Assembly (NCBI GenBank): GCA_004151065.3
Contig: NWUY0300051245.1
Location: forward strand, 8,396-21,201
Direction: 5' to 3'
Length of the DNA stretch: 12,806 nt
Source: Larix sibirica
Lineage: Eukaryota; Streptophyta; Pinopsida; Pinales; Pinaceae
In this document: positions 6,651 through 12,806 of the stretch, piece after piece
Layout: each line of letters starts with the position of its first letter
How positions within the stretch are numbered: the first letter of the stretch is position 1
Program-made: the position numbers and the translations under genes
Notes under the pieces: model-generated
What the model saw: only the letters and a program-made list of their open reading frames with translations
Database searches by the model: none
Told to the model about the DNA's origin: nothing

Positions 6651-7440
6651 GTACGTGTTTCCTTTTTGTTCAAGATATGCCAAGTCTATGTAACAATTGT
6701 TCATTTTCCTTGTAAAATTTAATAAAAATAATAATTTTATTGGAAAATAAAGGATTTATGAAATTATTACAGAATTCGTTTCAACCATGGTTCTGTTTAC
6801 ACTTGAACATGCAATGCTTTCTTCAATGGAGACTCGGTGCAACTTATAGACTCTATGCCCACTGTCACGTCAATGTATGTGCCTTCCACTTAGGGTTGGT
6901 TCATGCCAACTCCAAGGAGAGGTATCCCTAACTGTACCTGCAACCTGTTAGTTAGTTGAACACATAAGAAAAGGCTGCAGGGAAGTAAATCTCTGTATCA
7001 AATATAGAACTAGGAGGGAAGAATCAGAGAAGACCAGTGTCTTTCAAGGGCTGATGGGTCAAAAGTGGGCTAGAAAAATTGTCTGAAGTGGGATGGAGAA
7101 CAGGGTGCAGCTTTCGAGGAGATGGAAGAATCTCACCACAAAACAAGGTGCAACTCAAATAGTTGGGTTTGGGCTGATGACAACTTTGTCTTGGTCGCTA
7201 TGGGGAAGCTAAGGAGTGGTTTTCCACTCTGCAGTTCCTGATGGGCTTGGATAGCTCACGGAAAACCTGCAATAGTTAGAACAGATTAGAGAAAGTGATT
7301 TTCCAATCTGCTAACTAGTCCTAACAACACAATAAAGAAGTCAGGAATGCAGTGTCCAAAGATTATGCACACAACAAAACAAGAAAACATGTGTGGATCA
7401 ATGAACTAGCTTAATTCAACTGTCAATCTGGAATTACAAT
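6651..7440. other. Unassigned stretch
   Basis: A plus-strand region at 6780-6930, after the AG at 6769-6770 (TTATTACAG), is protein-like in two frames (SVQLIDSMPTVTSMYVPST in one, TYRLYAHCHVNV in the other). It might be a third relic exon, but the evidence is weaker than for 6569-6650. From 6940 to 7260 I see nothing identifiable. At 7298-7313 the 16-base word ATTTTCCAATCTGCTA is identical to the start of the LTR-A R/U5 copy 2. From about 7390 the sequence begins to resemble the end of Copia reverse transcriptase, with broken frame. Confidence 0.4.
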
Positions 7441-7970
7441 AGGTGATCTCTAGGATAGTTGAGTCAAAGGAGATATGTTGAGATAGTACTGTAGAGGTTT
7501 AATATGCAGGAATGTAAATCGATAAAGGTCACTATTCTTGTAGGTGCAAAGTTATCTGTAGATTAGTGTTTCAAGATTCAAGAAGAGGCATAAGACATGT
7601 CCTGTGTTCCCTATGCTAGTGCTGTTGGAAGTTTGATGTATGCTATGGTTTGTACGAGACTAAACATTGCCCATGCAGTGAGAGACTTGAGCAGGTATAT
7701 GTTAAAACTAGGGAGAGGACATTGGACATAAGTAAAGACTGTAGTTATATATATGCGTGGCATTTCTAATTATGGAATCTGCTACTAAGGAAGACCTGGA
7801 CCTCACAGGGAGATAGATATACATGGCTTTGTTGATGTAGATTGGGTTGGAGACCTTGACCACATAAGATCTACAAGTGGTTATGTTTTTAACTTATTTG
7901 GTGGAGCAATTGGTTGGATGAGTAAGAGGTAGGGTGTAGTTCCATTATCAACTACAAAAACATAATACAT
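7441..7970 (+). pseudogene. Copia pol fragment: end of reverse transcriptase and RNase H
   Basis: The pol C-terminus copies element RNA and removes the RNA strand. From 7459 to 7968 a single plus frame shows, in order, LSQRRYVEIVL and RFNMQECK (end of the RT thumb/connection), VPYASAVGSLMYAMVCTR (the conserved Copia segment before RNase H), RGISNYG, and the RNase H core FVDVDWVGDLDHIRSTSGYV with GGAIGWMSKR and PLSTTKT. DVDWVGD holds the expected first catalytic Asp. In-frame stops fall at 7492, 7564, 7591, 7729, 7786, 7930 and 7963, with no frameshift in between. The fragment ends at an N (7971) before the rest of RNase H, so PPT and 3' LTR are missing. It is opposite in strand to all other Copia pieces here, so it is a separate insertion or an inverted fragment. 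Confidence 0.9.
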
Positions 7971-8061
7971 NTACCATTAATATCACCAAGTACTACTGCA
8001 CCATGGGGATATTGCATTGTTTTTTTGAGTCCACATGCACCCACGCAAACTGCCAGACAAA

Positions 8062-8237
8062 TCGACTGAATTTTTACATAACTCGTCCTATCAGACCGGT
8101 TTGCCGATTTGGTGTCCAGATCGGCTGGTTCGGCACCAAACGGGTTGACCGAACTGATTTGCAAACCAAGTTGATTCGGTTTGTTATCAAATCGGTAGAT
8201 CAGCCGATTCCGAAATCGGTTTGGCCGATTTTTAAAA
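8062..8237. repeat. CpG-rich patch of ATCGG / CCGAT words
   Basis: About 175 bases with many variants of CCGATTT, ATCGGTTT, TTCGG and CCGAAC in both orientations, ending in GCCGATTCCGAAATCGG and GGCCGATTTTT. Complementary words lie close together and could form small hairpins (for example CCGATT with AATCGG). Both strands have long open frames here because the words lack stops in those frames. Their R/N/F-rich translation is typical of low-complexity DNA, not of a gene. Confidence 0.7.
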
Positions 8238-8279
8238 CTAACTTGAAACACTTGATATGGCTCAAATCCTTATTCTGCT

Positions 8280-8940
8280 AGCTAGGGGGCCTTGAATCTT
8301 CTTCTAACCCTTCTCGGATTCTTTCTTTTCTCCCTCCCTCACCTTCTCAATGAGGGCTAGGTATGGAACATCCTCATAACTGATGGAAACTTGCTGTAGT
8401 CTCATCTCTTCTCCTCACAACCATTGATTACTTGGACAAGGTTGTGGTCCAAGGGACTAAACCATTCATAGAAATCCAAACTAGCTCATTATCCTCAACT
8501 GTGTCACCAACTGTAGCAATCTGACCTTACGGCTTTGTTATCTTAATGAGATAGCTTGCTAATGTTTTGCTTGTATGGGCAGAGGTGAGCTTGTTCTTCA
8601 AGCACATCTTCTTGGATATATTTGCACATTGGAACAAGGCTTCCAAGGCATTGTACATGTCTTTTGGTTGTGTTTTTGCTGAGTATATGAGGGATCAAGT
8701 GATCCTTCACTGAATCCAACAGGATTCGCTTTGCATTTACTGCATTGTTGTGTTTTGCCAGATATTTGGGTTTGTAGGTGGTGAAACTATCTTCTCTACA
8801 AGGTACCACAAGTCTACCATTTTTAGGAGGTTTTACAATCTCAATTTTCACGGCACAAAGTTGAAGAGTTTCCCTCCAAGAAGTGACATTCACATACTGG
8901 GAGTTGCCATTATTGCCACTGCTTTGAACAAGCTACAATC
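8280..8940 (-). pseudogene. Copia Gag remnant (frameshifted), element C
   Basis: Gag is the capsid component of the element's virus-like particle. The minus strand from about 8940 has an open segment (8893 to 8543) that reads, after an N-terminal stretch, KHNNAVNAKRILLDSVKDHL and IPHILSKNTTK, the plant Copia Gag region around the helix that precedes the LFQ motif. A frameshift near 8670-8680 follows. The neighbouring frame then continues with NKLTSAHTSK-like and SYLIKITK-like sequence, and further left a stretch with VGDTVEDNELV, all characteristic of Gag. Stops and frame changes continue to about 8290. Zinc knuckle and pol are missing: the piece ends at the CpG-rich patch. The leader, PBS and LTR-C follow on the right. 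Its sequence differs clearly from the Gag of element B. Confidence 0.75.
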
Positions 8941-9025
8941 TACAATCGCTGCATACAAAATAAGATTTCCTACCCCACAAACCTTCTCAGGTCCACGTGC
9001 CAATCCCTGCACAATCGTGCTTCAA

Positions 9026-9090
9026 TCACTGAAGCTTGGACATACTGCCCACTGAAACCCTTTGACAGATCGCTGAAGTTTGGACATACT
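9026..9090. repeat. 21-bp direct repeats in element C leader
   Basis: TCACTGAAGCTTGGACATACT (9026-9046) and TCGCTGAAGTTTGGACATACT (9070-9090) differ at two positions and are 44 bp apart. They lie just left of the inserted LINE 3' ends. They may be part of the original leader, or a by-product of insertion or repair. Confidence 0.8.
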
Positions 9091-9099
9091 TTTCTTTCT

Positions 9100-9215
9100 G
9101 CATTTCATTTTATAGAGGCCGCCTTAGTGCTCTCACTTTGTATTGGCATCTTGGTATCTAACAGTCCCATTGACCTACTTTTGTGGTCATTTGTTGGACA
9201 TTAGTAAAATTATCT
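9100..9215 (+). mobile_element. Truncated LINE 3' end, copy 1
   Basis: On the plus strand the segment TTTTATAGAGGCC... to CAGTCCCATTGACCTACT, then TTTGTGGTCATTTGTTGGACA and TAGTAAAATTATCT, matches the reverse complement of the LINE 3' end at 11030-11130. Only the last 110-120 bp are present, as with the 5'-truncated insertions usual for LINEs. The pentamer tail has just one TTATC before an N at 9216, so the tail is probably cut short by an assembly problem. Confidence 0.85.
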
Positions 9216-9216
9216 N

Positions 9217-9340
9217 CTTTTATAGGAGACCTTTTGGTACTCCTGCATTATATTGACAACAGTGTACTCAACAGTCCCTTTGACCTACTTTTGTGGTCAT
9301 TTGTTGGACATTAATAAAATTATCTTATCTTATCTTATCT
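9217..9340 (+). mobile_element. Truncated LINE 3' end, copy 2
   Basis: A second copy of the same 3' end, directly after the first and in the same direction, starting near CTTTTATAGGAG and ending with (TTATC)4. The tail length equals that of the larger LINE at 11016. It lies between the gag remnant and the PBS of element C. No clear target-site duplication is visible. Confidence 0.85.
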
Positions 9341-9398
9341 ACTCTAGACAGTGTGTGCCTCTCTCCATATATGGAATCTGGGAAATTTCAGAAACTGT

Positions 9399-9410
9399 GC
9401 TCTGATACCA
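9399..9410 (-). other. Primer-binding site of Copia element C (initiator-Met tRNA type)
   Basis: The minus strand reads TGGTATCAGAGC, the usual plant Copia PBS, complementary to the 3' end of initiator-Met tRNA. It follows the LTR terminus (...TTAACA) directly, which fixes the orientation of element C as leftward and the LTR edge at 9411. Confidence 0.9.
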
Positions 9411-9801
9411 TGTTAATTTTTTTATACCATGGTCAGCAGACATTGTACTAAAAGAATTCATAAACTACTAGATAGTTGAAACCTTAAAATCCACTTCAAA
9501 TCTGTTGTTCTAATAATCATAAAATCTACAAGCACATCCTGCAGAAAAATTATAACAGAAACTCACAGGTCTGTCCTGACTCCCGACTCCTAAATCACGT
9601 CATTGCTATTAAGCAGAAAAACAGATTTACAGTGTACTTGCTAACTCACTGTTAAAAGCCAAAAAAAATCTCAGTAGATGGACTGTCAAAATCTGTTACT
9701 GCTTTCTTATTAAGTCTGATCTGAAATCTGCTACAGGAAAACAACAGGAAACTAGTTTGCTGCTCCCGAACCGAATGAAAAAACCTATACCCCTGCCTTC
9801 T

Positions 9802-9810
9802 CTTTTATAC
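9802..9810 (-). promoter_or_regulatory. TATA box of LTR-C
   Basis: The minus strand reads GTATAAAAG, a good TATA consensus, placed between U3 and R of LTR-C as expected for its pol II promoter. Transcription would run leftward through the PBS into gag. Confidence 0.6.
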
Positions 9811-9956
9811 ACTGAGAAGAAGAGTAGGTAGATGCACAACAGCACCTCAACTGAAGATGATCTGAGGCATGCAAGCATGCACCCTACCTACTAGACTGCA
9901 TGTGCCTAACTGAATTTAGACTTAAGCTAGAAATTAGAAAACTGCTTAGTATTCTA

Positions 9957-9976
9957 ACACATGCAATTGCATGTGT
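9957..9976. repeat. 20-bp perfect palindrome with paired CATGCA motifs
   Basis: ACACATGCAATTGCATGTGT is identical to its own reverse complement and contains CATGCA and TGCATG in mirror arrangement. It lies at the outer U3 side of LTR-C, near one candidate LTR end. Confidence 0.9.
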
Positions 9977-9990
9977 CCTCTTTTACTTAA

Positions 9991-11015
9991 TTGAGAAATG
10001 ACATGCAAGCTGCTATGAATAGATTGCTAAAGATAGAAGAGCAATCCACCCTTGTAACACTGATTAGTCCCTCATAATTAATGTGCCTAAGTGCTGGAGA
10101 AGAAATGTATTCTCACTGTCCTTTGAAGTTCCCAGATCGGTTCACTAGTGTGCCCAGTTCTGCAGAAGACTATCCGAGGTACGATCTAACACCAAGTCCT
10201 CATTCATCCAGCAACCAAATTATCGATCCAACAAACTACTGAGAAGGATTATCTCATATGTTTGTGTCCTCATGGTCCTTTTAGTACTGGTACTATATAA
10301 AGATCTCGCATTACAATTCTCATATAGGGAATAAAATTTGTCCCTTGTATCACAATGCTCATATAAGGGAGCTAATTATTCAGTCTTGACCGTGGCCATC
10401 ACCTGTGGCTGATCATGGTGGTTAACACAAGCTGCCATGGGCCAAACAAATATAAAATTATCATGGCTATTAGGAGTTTGTTTAGTTTTAATACAATGTT
10501 ATTTGTGTACTAAATGGTTGATGCTATCTCTACTATGGATGACATTTCTAACCTTTCAATAATGTAGTATTTATTCAAAAGTAACACTCTAATCTATGCT
10601 TTTATATTTTACGCAACTAAATTGGCATTGGGCATGCATTATAATAAATAGAACATATATTATATATGGAATACCCTTTGGATTTTTTGGGTAGGTGTGC
10701 TCATGGATTTGCAGCTTTTGATCTTTGCTTCACTTTGCACTCTGCAATATTGGTTTGTTTAATGCCTTTATGTTTGGTTTAAAATTATGGTTGATACTTA
10801 ATATAACTTTCCATGGACCAACATGCATTGCATGGAATAATATACACAGGGTGTGGTGAAATGTATTTTAACATGCCAGAGTTCTGGTTGTTGCAAATTA
10901 TTTTTCCGTTCGTTTTGTGTTTATTTATTTTTCAAAATAACAATCAGATTTTGTATTAGAGAAAACTGCACCGAAGTTGTGTAGTGCTGTAATTCAAAAA
11001 GGATTAATTGTTATA
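9991..11015. other. Unassigned, increasingly AT-rich region
   Basis: No gene or domain seen. A good TATA-like word, CTATATAAAG, lies at 10293-10302 on the plus strand. Two similar short segments follow: ACAATTCTCATATAGGGA (from 10313) and ACAATGCTCATATAAGGGAG (from about 10352), about 39 bp apart. The TATA word has no recognisable transcript downstream. From 10440 to 11015 the sequence is AT-rich with no ORF of note. The left part could still belong to a longer LTR-C. Confidence 0.45.
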
Positions 11016-11035
11016 GATAAGATAAGATAAGATAA
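11016..11035 (-). repeat. (TTATC)4 tail of the LINE
   Basis: The plus strand has four GATAA units, so the minus-strand LINE ends in AAAATTATCTTATC and so on. This is a microsatellite tail rather than poly(A), and the same number of units ends the truncated copy at 9340. Confidence 0.9.
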
Positions 11036-11407
11036 TTTTATTAATGTCCAACAAATGACCACAAAAGTAGGTCAATGGGACTGTGTGGTACCATTATAAC
11101 AATACATAGTGGGAGCATAAAATAGCTCCTATAAAACAGCTAAAAGCAAAACTCAAACCAAACCCTAGCTCCATAAATGGAGAGTTGAACTTAGAGAAAA
11201 ATATACAAGGAGAGATATGAAGAGAGCTGATCCAAGAAAGGGAAATGTATAAAGGGAGTGGATCTGAGAGCTGTGATACAAAAATGGCGAAACTCTCACT
11301 GTCATGGGCCACTGGAATCACTAGAAACACTAGAAGCATTGGGAGTATCTCTCCTACCATCTAAGGCCGACTGGAGGAAGCTCAAAAGAGTAGGCTGTCT
11401 GGAGGAA

Positions 11408-11604
11408 GAGCTAGAAGAGGAACTACAATGGGTGGTGCGTTGCTGCCTAGAGGAGGGAGCTTGATACTNGAGGAACTGCAATGGGTAGTGCGTTGCTGCC
11501 TAGAGGAGGGAGCTTGATACTATATCCTTGATGAGCTAGAAGAGGAACTACAATGGGTGGTGCGTTGCTGCCTAGAGGAGGGAGCTTGATACTATATCCT
11601 TGAT
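11408..11604. repeat. 72-bp tandem repeat, about 2.7 copies
   Basis: The unit starts GAGCTAGAAGAGGAACTACA, continues with ATGGGTGGTGCGTTGCTGCC, and ends with AGCTTGATACTATATCCTTGAT. The third copy (11533-11604) is complete. The first (11408-11468) and second (11470-11532) meet at an N (11469), where about 20 bases of the unit are missing. The copies are nearly identical, so the array is recent or homogenised, unlike the decayed coding part. It lies in the LINE's 3' region after the last stop codon. Confidence 0.9.
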
Positions 11605-11645
11605 GACATCATCTGGCTGCTAGGATGGGGCTGAGACTATCCCCG

Positions 11646-12240
11646 TCATTGGTGTTGGGCAGAGGTAGAGGTGGATTGTTGTGTCCTAACTGAGCGGTCA
11701 AGGTTTATGCCAACATCTATCTGTCTCTTGGTGCCCCTAGAGGAAGGAACCACAGTAAAGAAGGAAGTGATAATCTGAGTGGAGTTTGGTCCTGAATGAG
11801 AATGTCGCTGGAGAGTGAAGGAGCGAAGCTGGAGGGCCTCCTTTAAGTATAAGGATAGACATCTCTGATTGGGGTATCTGAAGAATCTAGTCAAAGTTTG
11901 GAGCTCTGTGAGAAGGTCCTTGAAAAGACAGTGAAACGGCTTGTGGATCTCGTAGTAAATAGGACATCGAAAGATGAATTGCACCTCGGTCTCAACCGCT
12001 CGAAGGTGACATACCTGGTAGATCCTGTCTGCCCGATTGAGCTGGTGATCTGTCTCTAACCGGAGACAGTGAGAGCCCAATTTGAACTACCCTAAAGGAA
12101 TACAAAGAGCATGTGCCCAATGGAACGATGTGTAAGGGGGCCGAACAATGAGACCGCCCCTCAGATCCAAGAGGTGCGTAGCGTAGAAGGCCATCTTGGG
12201 ACATAATCCCCCTAGGGGGTTGATGCATGTAACCTACACA
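11646..12240 (-). pseudogene. LINE C-terminal domain (cysteine/histidine motif)
   Basis: This is the C-terminal region of a LINE ORF2-type protein. The open part runs 12080 to 11646 (144 codons from the first Met). The same frame extends upstream with a stop near 12090, through sequence containing YTSFHWAHAL and LLDLRGGLIV. Motifs include GSHCLRLETDHQLNRADRI, then QVCHLRAVETEVQFIFRCPI followed by YYEI. Such a C, E..(H)F and CP.Y pattern is common after the RT in LINEs and is thought to bind nucleic acid. Here the expected first Cys before QVC reads Tyr and the expected His before FIF reads Gln, so a zinc site is probably lost. That comparison is from general knowledge of the motif. Confidence 0.75.
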
Positions 12241-12255
12241 AACTGTCTATAAATG

Positions 12256-12806
12256 TCATTTGTAGTGATTATGTCCAGAACTTGCCTGATAGGTAAGAGG
12301 TAGCCGTGCATGTCCAAGGATTACCCAAAAGGAGGAGGCTGATCCGTCATAATACTGACAGATGCTAAAAGATTCGTAACACCCACAAACGAACATCCAG
12401 AGCGGCCTGAAGGTTGGCTGAGGTGGTGCCTCTGAAGAAGAGAGATAAGCCAAGTATGGTTATCAATCACGACCCTTCACTATGTCGGCGAAGCTTTGAA
12501 GGCGGTGTAAGAGAGTGATAAGGCTGAAGACAACTTCAAGCCGAAAAGGCTGAGCACCAAACTCTGCGAGTTAGATAGTTTGAGGTACTATCTGGTTGCA
12601 TCTGATGATGCGATAGAGGAGGATTTGCACTCTCTCTGTTGAGGTCCAATCACAGTCAAGTAGGCATGGCTCCCACACCTTAGAGCCATAGAGGAACGTG
12701 GGTTAGATGAGAGTATCCATGAGAGACATCTTGGATGTGATGTCCTGAAAATGGTGTTTGAAGCACTCTCTTTAGAAGGGCTGTGGATTCGTATCCTTTA
12801 TTAACT
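12256..12806 (-). pseudogene. LINE reverse transcriptase, C-terminal part (stops)
   Basis: In one minus frame the sequence reads, in order, KMSLMDTLI, stop, PTFLYGSKVWEP, TERVQILLYRIIRCNQIVPQ, stop, LAEFGAQPFRLEVVFSLITL, LHRLQSFADIVKGRD, two stops, YLAYLSSSEAPP, then onward to a stop at about 12256. The L.YG...W motif followed by a helical RVQ.LL.R.I segment is typical of the region after the catalytic palm in LINE reverse transcriptases. The catalytic motif itself would lie to the right, outside the window. A frameshift between about 12256 and 12215 separates it from the C-terminal domain. Four or more in-frame stops show it is inactive. Confidence 0.8.

Larger units (their letters stand above)
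9411..9990 (-). mobile_element. Copia LTR (LTR-C), minus orientation
   Basis: It begins at 9411 with TGTTAA (LTR terminus ...TTAACA on the minus strand) beside a near-perfect PBS. A TATA box lies about 395 bp inside, followed on the right by U3 sequence sharing CACCTCAACTG.AG and GCATGCACCCT with LTR-A and LTR-B. The outer end is not certain. CTAACA at 9954-9959 would give an LTR of about 549 bp, and TTAACA at 10422-10427 would give about 1017 bp. The right coordinate given is a compromise. Minus-strand open frames within it (for example 9878-9696) have no protein support. Confidence 0.7.
11016..12806 (-). mobile_element. LINE (non-LTR retrotransposon), 3' part, runs off the window
   Basis: Reading leftward on the minus strand: a degenerate segment of the reverse-transcriptase C-terminal region (12806 to about 12256), a C-terminal cysteine/histidine-type domain (about 12215 to 11646), a 3' region with 72-bp repeats, a conserved 3' terminus and a pentamer tail. 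The 3' terminus is present in two more copies at 9100-9340, so the family was multi-copy. A microsatellite tail instead of poly(A) suits RTE-, CR1- or I-like clades better than plant L1, but the clade is not determined. The 5' half lies outside the window. Confidence 0.85.

Noticed and set aside
7952-8281. Open frames on both strands across the CpG-rich patch
   Set aside because: Both strands are open because of the repeated CCGAT/ATCGG words. The R/N/F-rich translations are typical of low-complexity DNA. An N also falls within the minus frame.
11258-11464. 68-codon plus-strand frame with a Glu/Leu-rich end
   Set aside because: It is antisense to the LINE 3' region, and its acidic end is a product of the 72-bp repeat.

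Overview
The window looks like intergenic DNA from a vascular plant with a repeat-rich genome. I see no intact protein-coding gene, no bacterial operon logic, no CRISPR array and no functional RNA gene. The plant call rests on several observations: Copia (Ty1-type) retrotransposon remnants whose primer-binding site matches the initiator-Met tRNA 3' end (TGGTATCAGAGC), Gag and RNase H segments of plant-Copia type, a tRNA-derived SINE, and a decayed LINE. The depth of decay and the long gene-poor stretch would suit a large genome such as a gymnosperm's, but that is a weak inference.

Layout from left to right. 1-16 is the edge of a TCCCGC microsatellite. 94-1260 is a Copia-type LTR in minus orientation whose TATA/R/U5 half is tandemly duplicated. 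1591-2739 is a nested repeat of the form U-X-U-X(inverted): U is a roughly 500-bp unit carrying a minus-strand tRNA-derived SINE flanked by target-site-duplication-like sequence, and X is a 70-bp arm. 2740-3829 is AT-rich and unassigned. 3830-5100 is a second minus-strand Copia piece (gag fragment, leader, degraded PBS, LTR). 5233-5520 is a decayed minisatellite with a 47-bp period, followed by a 99-bp-spaced duplication and a short 9-bp repeat. 6091-6930 holds protein-like open segments and one splice-bounded stretch that may be relics of an unidentified gene.

7441-7970 is a plus-strand Copia pol fragment (end of reverse transcriptase plus RNase H) in one reading frame, broken by stops but not by indels. 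8062-8237 is a CpG-rich patch of ATCGG/CCGAT words. 8280-9410 is a third minus-strand Copia piece (gag remnant, leader, near-perfect PBS) with two tandem plus-strand LINE 3' ends inserted in its leader. Its LTR starts at 9411. 9990-11015 is unassigned. 11016-12806 is the 3' half of a minus-strand LINE with a (TTATC)4 tail, 72-bp tandem repeats in its 3' region, and a degenerate reverse-transcriptase C-terminal region running off the right edge.

The parts do not form a pathway. They are layers of insertion, local duplication and mutation. All three Copia LTRs point the same way and share U3 motifs, including RY-type (CATGCA) motifs and a 20-bp perfect palindrome. I found no convincing new biological system. 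The most unusual items are the duplicated LTR core, the U-X-U-X' structure, the 47-bp array, the CpG-rich patch and the LINE 3'-end behaviour.
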